From the NCBI GenBank assembly GCA_002688395.1, contig NZCU01000035.1:1-18505 (forward strand): a stretch of 18,505 bases of DNA, read 5' to 3'. The notes beneath the pieces are model-generated. The model searched no databases. It saw nothing but the letters and a program-made list of their open reading frames with translations, and was not told the DNA's origin. This DNA comes from Nanobdellota archaeon (lineage in GTDB: Archaea; Nanobdellota; Nanobdellia; SCGC-AAA011-G17; ARS1403). Within the stretch, counting starts at the first letter, position 1, and each line of letters starts with the position of its first letter. Position numbers and translations under genes: made by a program. Of the stretch, positions 5,700-12,860 are shown piece after piece.

Positions 5700-6607
5700 A
5701 AGTTAAAATATTAGATATGGGTGGAAAAGAAAGTAAAGAAATAGAATTACCTACTCAGTTTAAGGAAGAAGTCCATCCTAATTTGATTAAGAGAGCTGTA
5801 TTATCTGTTGAAAATAAGGAAAGACAAAGGTATGGTGCAATGCCAAATGCTGGACAAAGAAGTTCTGCTAAATTAAGTAAGAGGAGAAGAAAGTATAGGG
5901 GAAGTTATGGTCATGGTATTTCAAGAGTTCCTAGAAAAATTATGTGGAGAAGAGGAACTCAATTTGGATGGGAAGCTGCTTTTGCTCCTGGAACTACTGG
6001 TGGGAGGAGAGCTCATCCTCCAAAAGCAAGTAAAATATTTGATGAGAAAATAAATAAGAAAGAGAGAAGAAAAGCTATAAGATCTGCTTTGTCTGCTAGT
6101 ATTTTAAAAAAATATGTTGAAAAAAGACATAAAACTAGTGAGGTAATTCCTTTAATTTTAGAATCTAAATTTGAAGATTTGGATAAAACAAAAAATGTTA
6201 AAGATACTTTGGTTAAAATTGGGTTAGAGAATGAATTAGCTAGAATCAGTGTTAAAAAAGTAAGAGCTGGTAAAGGAAAAAATAGAGGTAGAAGATATAA
6301 AATAAAAAGTGGACCTTTGTTAGTTGTTAGTAAAGAATGTCCTTTAGAGAAATCTGGAAAAAACTTACAAGGTATTGAAATTTCTAAGGTTACGAGTTTA
6401 AATGCTAAAAAATTAGCTCCTGGATGCGTTCCTGGAAGATTAATTGTTTGGACTGAAGATGCTATTGAGAGATTGAGAAGTGAGAAATTGTATACTAATG
6501 CTCCTGTTGTTGAGAAAAAAGAAAAGAAAGTGAAAGAAGTTAAAAAGAAAGTTGTGAAAAAGGTGGAAGCCCCTAAAAAAGAAGTTAAAGAAGGAGAGAA
6601 GAAATAA
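5696..6607 (+). CDS. rpl4: Large-subunit ribosomal protein uL4
   Basis: uL4 binds 23S rRNA and helps line the peptide exit tunnel. Its tunnel-loop region is clear: RQRYGAMPNAGQRSSAKLSKRRRKYRG, then GISRVPRKIMWRRGTQFGW and GTTGGRRAHPPK (residues about 43-112). The globular domain continues to about residue 272 (PGRLIVWTEDAIERL). The last 30 or so residues form a lysine/valine/glutamate tail (VVEKKEKKVKEVKKK and similar), likely disordered. The start overlaps the uL3 stop as ATGA, and the stop overlaps the uL23 ATG as TAATG, so translation is probably coupled across all three genes. Confidence 0.96.
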   Translation: MKVKILDMGGKESKEIELPTQFKEEVHPNLIKRAVLSVENKERQRYGAMPNAGQRSSAKLSKRRRKYRGSYGHGISRVPRKIMWRRGTQFGWEAAFAPGTTGGRRAHPPKASKIFDEKINKKERRKAIRSALSASILKKYVEKRHKTSEVIPLILESKFEDLDKTKNVKDTLVKIGLENELARISVKKVRAGKGKNRGRRYKIKSGPLLVVSKECPLEKSGKNLQGIEISKVTSLNAKKLAPGCVPGRLIVWTEDAIERLRSEKLYTNAPVVEKKEKKVKEVKKKVVKKVEAPKKEVKEGEKK

Positions 6608-6867
6608 TGGATCCGTATAAAATAATCAAAAATCCTTTGTCAACTGAAAAAGCAGTTAGATTGATGGAAAGCGATAACAAATTGCTTTTTGTCGTAGATG
6701 TAAAAGCAAAAAAAAATGAGATAAAGGAAGCTATAGAGAAATTATTTGGTGTTAAAGTTGTTAAGGTTAATACTTTGAATGATGTCAAAGGAAGAAAAAA
6801 AGCTTATGTTAAATTATCACATGAAACTCCAGCAATTGATGTTGCTACAGAGTTAGGATTGATGTAA
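6607..6867 (+). CDS. rpl23: Large-subunit ribosomal protein uL23
   Basis: uL23 sits at the tunnel exit and is a docking point for SRP and the translocon. The 86 residues show the whole family fold: the opening MDPYKIIKNPLSTEKAVRLM, the strand NKLLFVVDVKAKKNEIKEAI, then LFGVKVVKVNTLNDVKGRKKAYVKL. The length is normal for archaea. It starts inside the uL4 stop (TAATG), and uL2 begins one base after its own stop. Confidence 0.96.
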   Translation: MDPYKIIKNPLSTEKAVRLMESDNKLLFVVDVKAKKNEIKEAIEKLFGVKVVKVNTLNDVKGRKKAYVKLSHETPAIDVATELGLM

Positions 6868-6868
6868 A

Positions 6869-7609
6869 ATGGGTAAAAGAATTATATCACAACACAGAGG
6901 ACATGGTGGACCTAGATATAAGGCTCCTAGTTTCAATTATTTAGGCAGAGTTACGCATAGAAGTTATGATGTTAAAGAGAAAAAAGAATCTATGCAAGGA
7001 AAAGTAGTTGATATTGTTAATAGTGTTGGACATAGTGCTCCTTTGGCAATGATTGAATATGAAGATGGAGAAAGAACTTATGGTATTGCTAATGATGGAT
7101 TATATGTTGGACAAGTAATCACATCTGGAAGTAAATCTGAAGTTAAAAAGGGAAATACATTACCTTTGAAAAATATTCCAGAAGGAACTAATATTTGTAA
7201 CATTGAAGGAAATCCTGGAGATTTGGGAAGATTTGTAAAAAGTGCAGGAAGTTTTGCGAGAGTTGATTCAAAATTGAAAAATAAAATATTGATAAGAATG
7301 CCATCTAGAAAAAATAAATCATTTCATCCAGAATGTAGAGCGACTATTGGTGTTGTTGCTAATGCTGGAAGAACTGAAAAACCTATTTTGAAAGCTGGTA
7401 AAATGCACCATATGATGAAAGGTAAAAATAAATTATATCCTAAAACATCTGCAGGTGCGATGAATGCTACTGATCATCCATTTGGATCTGGAAGAGGAGG
7501 ACCTACTTTTGGTGGAAAACAAAGTAGTATTGCTCCTAGAAATGCTCCTCCAGGAAGAAAAGTTGGAATGTTGAGACCTAAGAAAACAGGAAGAGGAGGG
7601 AAAAAGTAA
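6869..7609 (+). CDS. rpl2: Large-subunit ribosomal protein uL2
   Basis: uL2 is needed for subunit association and peptidyl-transferase activity. The archaeal N-terminus GKRIISQHRGHGGPRYKAPS is present, followed by the OB and SH3-like domains (VVDIVNSVGHSAPLAMIEYEDGERTYG; GNTLPLKNIPEGTNICNIEGNPGD) and FHPECRATIGVVANAGRTEKPILKAG. The C-terminal loop retains the conserved histidine in MNATDHPFGSGRGG and ends NAPPGRKVGMLRPKKTGRGGKK. The segment after HPFG is glycine-rich and lacks the histidines often seen there in other archaea. Length is 246 residues. One base separates it from uL23, and uS19 starts immediately after the stop. Confidence 0.97.
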   Translation: MGKRIISQHRGHGGPRYKAPSFNYLGRVTHRSYDVKEKKESMQGKVVDIVNSVGHSAPLAMIEYEDGERTYGIANDGLYVGQVITSGSKSEVKKGNTLPLKNIPEGTNICNIEGNPGDLGRFVKSAGSFARVDSKLKNKILIRMPSRKNKSFHPECRATIGVVANAGRTEKPILKAGKMHHMMKGKNKLYPKTSAGAMNATDHPFGSGRGGPTFGGKQSSIAPRNAPPGRKVGMLRPKKTGRGGKK

Positions 7610-7993
7610 ATGGTAGTAGGAGAATTCAAATTTTACGGGAAAAGTGTAGAAGAATTAAAGACAATGAGCTTGAAAGAGTTCATGGAATTAATCCCTGCTA
7701 GACAAAGAAGATCTATAAAAAGAGGATTTAGCGAAGAGAAAAAGAAATTACTAGAGAACATAAAGAAAAGTGAAAAACCTGTTAAAACTCACTTAAGAGA
7801 TATAATTGTTGTTCCTGATATGTTAGGGAAGAGAATATTAGTGCACAATGGAAAAAGTTTTGTTGATGTTACTATAGATGAAGAAATGTTAGGGAGATAC
7901 TTAGGAGAATTTGTAATGACAAGACAAAGAGTGCAACACTCTGCTCCTGGAATTGGAGCTACTAAATCGAGTGCTGCTGTATCAGTAAGATAA
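7610..7993 (+). CDS. rps19: Small-subunit ribosomal protein uS19
   Basis: uS19 lies in the head of the small subunit and contacts the large subunit through bridge proteins. The sequence shows the archaeal N-terminal extension (EFKFYGKSVEELKTMSLKEF), LIPARQRRSIKRGF, the core HLRDIIVVPDMLGKRILVHNGKSFVDV, and the end GEFVMTRQRVQHSAPGIGATKSS. The length of 127 residues is close to the archaeal norm. The ATG abuts the uL2 stop, and uL22 begins one base after the uS19 stop. Confidence 0.96.
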   Translation: MVVGEFKFYGKSVEELKTMSLKEFMELIPARQRRSIKRGFSEEKKKLLENIKKSEKPVKTHLRDIIVVPDMLGKRILVHNGKSFVDVTIDEEMLGRYLGEFVMTRQRVQHSAPGIGATKSSAAVSVR

Positions 7994-7994
7994 A

Positions 7995-8474
7995 ATGGTT
8001 GAAGAAAAAATTGCAACAGTGTATGGAAGGGCTTTGCCTATTTCAACTAAACAGAGTGTTGAAATTTGTAATTTTCTTAGAGGAAAAACTACTGAGGAAA
8101 GTAAAAAATTGTTAAGCTCTGTTATTGAAGGTAGGGTTGCTGTTCCATTTAAAAGATTTAACAAAGATATGGGGCATAGAAAAGGAAAAATCGCAAGTGG
8201 AAGATTCCCAAAAAAAGCTTCAGAACATGTGTTGAATTTAGTTAATAGTGCTGAGGCAAATGCGAAGAATGTTGGTTTAACAACTCCTTTAGTGATAGAA
8301 GAAATGATTGCTAATAAAGGATCTAGGAATTGGCATTATGGAAGGATAAGGAGAATCAAAACTAAAAGAACTCATATTAAAATCGTTGTAAAAGAGAGAA
8401 AGAAAGTTTCTGTAAAAAAAGAAGTTGTTACAAAGAAAAAAGTTGAGAAAAAAACAGAGGTAAAGAAAAAATGA
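7995..8474 (+). CDS. rpl22: Large-subunit ribosomal protein uL22
   Basis: uL22 extends a hairpin into the exit tunnel. Visible features are RALPISTKQSVEICNFLRGK near the N-terminus, AVPFKRFNKDMGHRKG, GRFPKKASEHVLNLVNSAEANAKNVGL, and the tunnel hairpin region NWHYGRIRRIKTKRTHIKIVV (about residues 114-135). Residues about 136-159 form a lysine/valine/glutamate tail (KERKKVSVKKEVV and so on) beyond the core, matching similar tails on uL4 and uS3. It overlaps uS3 by four bases (ATGA). Confidence 0.96.
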   Translation: MVEEKIATVYGRALPISTKQSVEICNFLRGKTTEESKKLLSSVIEGRVAVPFKRFNKDMGHRKGKIASGRFPKKASEHVLNLVNSAEANAKNVGLTTPLVIEEMIANKGSRNWHYGRIRRIKTKRTHIKIVVKERKKVSVKKEVVTKKKVEKKTEVKKK

Positions 8475-9148
8475 TTGAAAGAAATATTTTAGCGCAAAAA
8501 ATGAAAGAGTTTCACATAAAGGAATTCATAGCTTCTGAATTTATGAAGACTGGATATAGTCATACTAAAATTCAAAGAACACCTTTAGGAGATAAAATTA
8601 CTATTTTTACTTCAAGACCTGGATTGGTTGTTGGGAGAAAAGGAGAGAATATCAGAAGATTGACTAATACTTTGAAAAATAAATTTAAAATGGAAAATCC
8701 ACAAATTGAAATTGGAGATATTGAAAATCCTTACTTTGATGCTCAATCAATTGCAGAAAAAATAGCATATACTATTGAGAAATTTGGACCTCAAAGATTT
8801 AAATCAATTGGATATAAAACATTACAATCTATTATGGATGCTGGTGCTTTAGGTTCAGAGATTGTTATAACAGGAAAGATTCCAAGTGCTAGGGCAAAAA
8901 CTTGGAGATTTATGGATGGTTATTTGAAAAAATGTGGTTTTGTATCAGATCACTATGTTATCAAAGGAAGGTCTACAGCTTTTATTAAATCTGGAAGTGT
9001 CGGAATCAATGTTAGTATTATGCCTCCTGGATTAACATTACCTGATGATATTAAGATTATAGAGCAAAGTCCTGTAGTTGAGGAAGTTGTTGAAGAAAAA
9101 GAAGAGAAACCTAAGAAAAAGGAAACTAAAGATGTCAAAAAAGGTTAA
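8471..9148 (+). CDS. rps3: Small-subunit ribosomal protein uS3
   Basis: uS3 is at the mRNA entry site. The KH domain is clear, with the GxxG-type loop in VVGRKGENIRRLTNTLKNKF at residues about 53-72, preceded by YSHTKIQRTPLGDKITIFTSRPG. The C-terminal domain follows (LGSEIVITGKIPSARAKTWRF, VIKGRSTAFIKSGSVGINVSIMPPG). The last 25 or so residues are a Val/Glu/Lys tail (VVEEVVEEKEEKPKKKE). The true uL29 start lies inside this gene's end, giving a 17-base overlap. Confidence 0.97.
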   Translation: MIERNILAQKMKEFHIKEFIASEFMKTGYSHTKIQRTPLGDKITIFTSRPGLVVGRKGENIRRLTNTLKNKFKMENPQIEIGDIENPYFDAQSIAEKIAYTIEKFGPQRFKSIGYKTLQSIMDAGALGSEIVITGKIPSARAKTWRFMDGYLKKCGFVSDHYVIKGRSTAFIKSGSVGINVSIMPPGLTLPDDIKIIEQSPVVEEVVEEKEEKPKKKETKDVKKG

Positions 9149-9347
9149 AGAATTAAAGGAATTGGGAAGTGAAGGTTTGACTAAAAGATTAGAAGAGATG
9201 AAAAAAGAATTGATGAAGTATAGGGGTCAAATCTCAACAGGAACACCTACTGAAAACCCCGGTCAAGTTAGAAATGTTAAAAGAACTATTGCTAGAATTA
9301 AAACTATTGTAAAATTAAAAAAGGAGGATAAGGAGCCAAAGAAATGA
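9132..9347 (+). CDS. rpl29: Large-subunit ribosomal protein uL29
   Basis: uL29 is a small helical-hairpin protein at the tunnel exit, next to uL23. I chose the ATG at 9132 (MSKKVKELKELGSEG), giving 71 residues, the family length; the frame is open further upstream, but that part is only a shadow of the lysine-rich uS3 tail. Family features are LTKRLEEMKKELMKYRGQIS, NPGQVRNVKRTIARIKTI and a lysine-rich end. The start overlaps uS3 by 17 bases and the stop overlaps aIF1 as ATGA. Confidence 0.93.
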   Translation: MSKKVKELKELGSEGLTKRLEEMKKELMKYRGQISTGTPTENPGQVRNVKRTIARIKTIVKLKKEDKEPKK

Positions 9348-9676
9348 GCGAAATATGTGAAAAATGTGGACTACCCAAACAACTTTGTGTTTGTGAAACT
9401 ATTGCTAAAGAAGATCAAGAGATTGTGATTAAGCAAGATAAGAAAAAATTTGGTAAAATAGTTACAATTGTTGAAGGGATGGACCCAAAAGAGATTGATT
9501 TAAAGGATTTAGGGAAAAAATTGAAATCGAAATTTGCATGTGGAGGAACTGTGAAGAAAGGAGTAATAGAATTGCAAGGAGACCATAGTTCAGGCGTCAA
9601 ATCTGAGTTAATCAAACTTGGATTTAAAGAAGAAACAATAAAGGAAAAAGGATTATTGGGTAAAAATAAAAAATAA
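9344..9676 (+). CDS. Translation initiation factor aIF1 (SUI1 family)
   Basis: aIF1 binds the small-subunit P site and enforces correct start-codon selection. The SUI1 core is visible from about residue 33: KKKFGKIVTIVEGMD, the basic loop region LKSKFACGGTVKKGVIELQGDH, and the ending LIKLGFKEETI. The N-terminus carries a compact cysteine cluster, C5xxC8 and C15xC17, consistent with the zinc-binding extension found in archaeal aIF1. The length of 110 residues is normal. It overlaps uL29 by ATGA, and one base separates it from the RNase P gene, the usual archaeal order. Confidence 0.95.
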   Translation: MSEICEKCGLPKQLCVCETIAKEDQEIVIKQDKKKFGKIVTIVEGMDPKEIDLKDLGKKLKSKFACGGTVKKGVIELQGDHSSGVKSELIKLGFKEETIKEKGLLGKNKK

Positions 9677-9677
9677 A

Positions 9678-9935
9678 ATGGACGTGAAAGATGTTGTTAA
9701 ATACGAGTTCATTGGTGAAAAAATAAAAGTTATCGAGGCTAAAAACAAAGATTTGAAAGGAGTGCACGGAAAAGTGATTGACGAAACAAAAAATATGTTT
9801 GAATTGGAGAATGGAAAGAAATTGATTAAAGATCAATGTGTATTTGACATCAATATAGGGAGTAAAGTATTTCGTGTAGATGGCAAATTATTAGTTGGGA
9901 GGCCTGAAGATAGGTTGAAGAAAAAAATAAAATGA
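9678..9935 (+). CDS. rnp1: Ribonuclease P protein component 1 (Rpp29/Pop4)
   Basis: Rpp29 is an Sm-like-fold protein of archaeal RNase P, which removes the 5' leader of pre-tRNAs. The family pattern is present: EFIGEKIKVIEAKNKDLKGV, then GKVIDETKNMFELENGKKLIKDQCVFDI, and GKLLVGRPEDRLKKK. Length is 85 residues. The position between aIF1 and uS17 is the conserved archaeal location, which supports the call. It overlaps uS17 by four bases (ATGA). It is relevant to the tRNAs in the window, which lack encoded CCA and need end processing. Confidence 0.93.
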   Translation: MDVKDVVKYEFIGEKIKVIEAKNKDLKGVHGKVIDETKNMFELENGKKLIKDQCVFDINIGSKVFRVDGKLLVGRPEDRLKKKIK

Positions 9936-10261
9936 AAAAATCAATTGGAATAGATGTTAAAAGGCCTAAGAAGAAATGCAAAGATGATAGGTGCCCATTT
10001 CATGGAAGTTTAAGTGTACATGGAAGGATATTTACTGGGAAAGTTAAATCATCTAAAGCTCAAAAAAGTGCTGTAATAACTTGGGAAAGAACCCATTATA
10101 TTAAAAAATATGAGAGATATGAAAAAAGAATTTCAAAGGTTCAAGTTCATGTCCCTAAGTGTATGCACATTAAAGAAAATGATATTGTAAAAATTGCTGA
10201 ATGTAGACCTTTGAGTAAAACAAAACATTTTGTGGTTGTGGAGAAAAATGAAAGCGATTAA
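9932..10261 (+). CDS. rps17: Small-subunit ribosomal protein uS17
   Basis: uS17 is a primary 16S rRNA-binding protein with an OB fold. The archaeal N-terminal portion IGIDVKRPKKKCKDDRCPFHG is followed by LSVHGRIFTGKVKSSKAQKSAVI, TWERTHYIKKYERYEKRISK, and VPKCMHIKENDIVKIAECRPLSKTKHFVVVE. Length is 109 residues, as expected. The true uL14 start lies inside its last 14 bases. Confidence 0.96.
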   Translation: MKKSIGIDVKRPKKKCKDDRCPFHGSLSVHGRIFTGKVKSSKAQKSAVITWERTHYIKKYERYEKRISKVQVHVPKCMHIKENDIVKIAECRPLSKTKHFVVVEKNESD

Positions 10262-10649
10262 ATCAAGGATTGTTAAGTCTTTGCCTGTTGGAGCAACTAT
10301 CACTACTTGTGATAATTCAGGTGCTAAAAAAATAATGATAATGAGTGTAAAAGGGCATAAAACTGTGAAAGGTAGAAAATCTGCAGCAGGTGTGGGAGAT
10401 TATATTACTGCGAGTGTTAAAAAAGGAGTTCCTGGAGTAAGAAAAACTGTGATTAATGCTATAATTGTTAGACAGAAAAAAGAATTTAGAAGAAGTGATG
10501 GAACAAGAGTTAAGTTTGAAGATAATTCAGCTGTTGTTTTAAAAGATGAGAGGGGGACACCAAAAGGAACTATCTTGAAAGGCCCGATTGCTAAAGAAGC
10601 TGCAGAAAGATGGCCGGGAATAGCGAAATTAGCTAGTATTATTGTATAA
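10248..10649 (+). CDS. rpl14: Large-subunit ribosomal protein uL14
   Basis: uL14 lies at the subunit interface. I chose the ATG at 10248 (MKAIKSRIVKSLPVGATITT) because GGAG lies four bases before it and the resulting 133 residues match the archaeal length; an upstream TTG at 10230 would add six non-homologous residues. Motifs seen are CDNSGAKKIMIMSVKGHKTVKGR, GDYITASVKKGVPGVRKTV, and DGTRVKFEDNSAVVLKDERGTPKGT. It overlaps uS17 by 14 bases, and uL24 starts one base after the stop. Confidence 0.96.
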   Translation: MKAIKSRIVKSLPVGATITTCDNSGAKKIMIMSVKGHKTVKGRKSAAGVGDYITASVKKGVPGVRKTVINAIIVRQKKEFRRSDGTRVKFEDNSAVVLKDERGTPKGTILKGPIAKEAAERWPGIAKLASIIV

Positions 10650-10650
10650 A

Positions 10651-11085
10651 ATGAGAACAAAATTTTCAAAATCATGGAAATCAAGTAAAAATCCTAGAAA
10701 GCAAAGGAAGTATGTAGCTAATGCTCCTTTACATATCAAAAGAAAGATGTTAGCTAGTAGACTTTCAAAAGAACTGAGCAAAAAATACTCAAGAAGAAGT
10801 GTTGGTATCAAAAAAGGAGATGTTGTAAAAATAGTTAGAGGAAATTTCAAAAATCATAGCGGTAAAATTGATAAAGTTTTGACTAAAAAATTCAAAGTTC
10901 ATATTGAAGGTATTCAAAATCTAAAAAGAGATGGGAATAAAGCATTTTATCCCCTTCATCCATCAAATTTAATCATCACAGAATTAAATTTAGAAGATAA
11001 AAAACGTCAAAAAATTTTTGACAGAACTAAAAAAAATGTAACTACGGAGATTAAAGATGAGCAAAAGACACCTAAAAACAATTAA
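10651..11085 (+). CDS. rpl24: Large-subunit ribosomal protein uL24
   Basis: uL24 initiates large-subunit assembly. The ATG at 10651 gives MRTKFSKSWKSSKNPRKQRKY, the usual archaeal opening; the TTG at 10642 lies inside the uL14 end and is not needed. The KOW motif is at IKKGDVVKIVRGNFKNHSGKI (residues about 53-73), followed by KVHIEGIQNLKRDGNKAFYPLHPSNLIIT. About 30 polar residues follow the core. The gene overlaps eS4 by 29 bases, the longest overlap in the operon. Confidence 0.95.
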   Translation: MRTKFSKSWKSSKNPRKQRKYVANAPLHIKRKMLASRLSKELSKKYSRRSVGIKKGDVVKIVRGNFKNHSGKIDKVLTKKFKVHIEGIQNLKRDGNKAFYPLHPSNLIITELNLEDKKRQKIFDRTKKNVTTEIKDEQKTPKNN

Positions 11086-11743
11086 TGCGCCTAGAAGTTG
11101 GCCAATTGAAAGAAAAAATAAGTTTTGGATAACTAGACCTAATCCTGGACCTCATTCTCTTAAGGAGAGTTTACCTTTAGGAGTTATTTTTACAGATATA
11201 TTAAAACATACTAAGTCTGTTAGGGAAGTTAAAAGAGTATTAAATCAAGGGATAGTTTTAATTAACGGAAATGTAAGAAAAGACCATAAATTTCCAATGG
11301 GGATATTTGATGTTTTAGAATTACCTGGAGATGAATGTTATAGATTATTTTATAATGGAAAGGGTAAGTTTGTTTTAGAAGAAATTGATAAAAAAGAAAA
11401 AGATGTTATTTTATTCAAAGTTGTTGATAGAAGAATTTTAAAGAAGAAAAAATTACAACTTAATTTTAGTAATGGTGATAATATTCTTAGTGATGAAAAA
11501 GATATCAAAACTGGAGACAGTGTAATACTTGGAGAGAGGAAGATAAAAGAGATTCTTAAATTTGACAAAGGTGCTACTATTTACCTTACTGGTGGAAAGC
11601 ATGTAAGTATGATAGGAAAAGTGGATAGTATTGAAGGGAATAAAATTCTGTTTAATAGTGGTAAGAAAAAATATGATACTCTGAAAAAATATGCTTTTGT
11701 CGTTGGAAAAGACAAACCCAGAATTACAATTAAAGATGAATAA
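11057..11743 (+). CDS. rps4e: Small-subunit ribosomal protein eS4
   Basis: eS4 is found only in archaea and eukaryotes. The opening KRHLKTINAPRSWPIERK is diagnostic. It is followed by PGPHSLKESLPLGVIFTDILK, an S4-like RNA-binding segment (VREVKRVLNQGIVLINGNVRKDHKFPMG), and a KOW-type C-terminal part (GATIYLTGGKHVSMIGKVDSI). Length is 228 residues, normal. GGAG lies about six bases before the ATG, which supports a start within the end of uL24. The uL5 start overlaps its stop by eight bases. Confidence 0.96.
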   Translation: MSKRHLKTINAPRSWPIERKNKFWITRPNPGPHSLKESLPLGVIFTDILKHTKSVREVKRVLNQGIVLINGNVRKDHKFPMGIFDVLELPGDECYRLFYNGKGKFVLEEIDKKEKDVILFKVVDRRILKKKKLQLNFSNGDNILSDEKDIKTGDSVILGERKIKEILKFDKGATIYLTGGKHVSMIGKVDSIEGNKILFNSGKKKYDTLKKYAFVVGKDKPRITIKDE

Positions 11744-12239
11744 ATTGCAGGAAATTAGGATAGAGAAATTGAGTTTAAGTATGGGAATTGGGCAAGCAGG
11801 AGATCCATTAGATAAAGCTGTTAAATTGATGGAAAGCATTAGTGGAAGTAAAGCTGTTCAAACTACAACTAATAAAAGAATTCCTACATGGAACATAAGA
11901 CCTGGATTGGCTGTTGGTTGTTTAGTTACTTTAAGAAAAAAGAAAGTTGAATTATTAAAAAACTTATTGGCTGCTGTGAAAAATACATTAAAAGCTTCAC
12001 AGTTTAGTGGAAGAACTGTGAGTTTTGGCATTCCTGAATATATTGATATTCCTGAAGCGAAATATGATCCTGATATTGGTATCATTGGGTTGCAAGTTTC
12101 AGTTACTTTAGAAAGACCAGGATATAGAGTTATTAGAAGATCTGTTAGAAAAGGAAAAATTGGGAAAAATTCTCAAATTAGCTCAGAAGAAACAATTGAA
12201 TTCATGAAAAATAAATTTAATGTGGAGATTGAAGGATGA
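11736..12239 (+). CDS. rpl5: Large-subunit ribosomal protein uL5
   Basis: uL5 binds 5S rRNA and contacts the P-site tRNA. I chose the ATG at 11736 (MNKLQEIRIEKLSLSMGIG), giving 167 residues; the longer frame upstream is a shadow of eS4. Family motifs are MGIGQAGDPLDKAVKLMESI, RIPTWNIRPGLAVGCLVTLR, FGIPEYIDIPEAKYDPDIGIIG and LERPGYRVIRR. The stop overlaps the uS14 start as ATGA. Confidence 0.96.
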   Translation: MNKLQEIRIEKLSLSMGIGQAGDPLDKAVKLMESISGSKAVQTTTNKRIPTWNIRPGLAVGCLVTLRKKKVELLKNLLAAVKNTLKASQFSGRTVSFGIPEYIDIPEAKYDPDIGIIGLQVSVTLERPGYRVIRRSVRKGKIGKNSQISSEETIEFMKNKFNVEIEG

Positions 12240-12466
12240 CTACAAGTAATTACAATAAAGTTTTCAAACAATTGAAAGTAAAACCTGCAAAATTGCAGAA
12301 ATACAAGAAACACAATAAACCTAAGAAAAGAAGTACTGGAATTGCTCTTAAAAAATGTAAGAGATGTGGGAGAAATGGAGCCCACATAAGTAAATATAAA
12401 CTTAGTTTATGCAGACAATGCTTCAGAGATTTAGCAATAAAAATAGGTTTTGAGAGGTACAACTAA
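12236..12466 (+). CDS. rps14: Small-subunit ribosomal protein uS14, N-terminally extended
   Basis: uS14 is a zinc-binding protein of the small-subunit head. The core is at the C-terminal end: C40xxC43 and C59xxC62 in KKCKRCGRNGAHISKYKLSL and CRQCFRDLAIKIGF, ending ERYN. Archaeal uS14 is typically about 50-56 residues, so this 76-residue form has 20-30 extra basic residues at the N-terminus (MTTSNYNKVFKQLKVK and onward). No internal ATG would give the short form, and the ATGA overlap with uL5 supports the long start. The gap to uS8 is one base. Confidence 0.93.
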   Translation: MTTSNYNKVFKQLKVKPAKLQKYKKHNKPKKRSTGIALKKCKRCGRNGAHISKYKLSLCRQCFRDLAIKIGFERYN

Positions 12467-12467
12467 A

Positions 12468-12860
12468 ATGGTATTAAATGATCCTTTATCCAATGTATTA
12501 TCTTCAATTGTAAACTATGAAAAAGTTGGGAAGAAAGAGCTAGAGATTAAAGTATCTTCTAAAATGATTAAAACTGTTTTAGAAATTATGAAAGACCATC
12601 TTTACATAGGAGAGTATAGTACTGAGAAAAGTAATAGAGGAGAATCTTTAAAGATAAATTTACTTGGAAATATAAATAGATGTGGAGTTATAAAACCAAG
12701 ATTTTCTGTTAAGAAAGATAGTTATGAAAAGTTTGAGAAAAGATTCTTACCTGCGAGAAATTTTGGTTTCTTAATCGTATCTACACCTAAAGGACTTATG
12801 ATACATGAAGATGCTAAAGAAAAAGGCATTGGGGGAAAGCTGATAGCTTATGTTTACTAA
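12468..12860 (+). CDS. rps8: Small-subunit ribosomal protein uS8
   Basis: uS8 binds the central domain of 16S rRNA. The ATG at 12468 (MVLNDPLSNVLSSIVNYEKVG) matches the family N-terminus; the TTG further upstream lies in the uS14 end. Later segments are ILEIMKDHLYIG-type (here VLEIMKDHLYIGEY), CGVIKPRFSVKKDSYEKFEKR, and the end ARNFGFLIVSTPKGLMIHEDA with EKGIGGKLIAYVY. Length is 130 residues, exactly typical. The uL6 ATG follows its stop without a gap. Confidence 0.96.
   Translation: MVLNDPLSNVLSSIVNYEKVGKKELEIKVSSKMIKTVLEIMKDHLYIGEYSTEKSNRGESLKINLLGNINRCGVIKPRFSVKKDSYEKFEKRFLPARNFGFLIVSTPKGLMIHEDAKEKGIGGKLIAYVY

Noticed and set aside
9078..9131. Upstream extension of uL29 (18 extra Lys/Arg codons)
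   Set aside because: It is the uS3 tail read in another frame; uL29 has its normal N-terminus at 9132.
11453..11839. 128-residue minus-strand frame across the eS4/uL5 junction
   Set aside because: Antisense to two confident ribosomal genes; its Leu/Phe/Ser-rich composition is what Lys/Glu-rich genes give in reverse.
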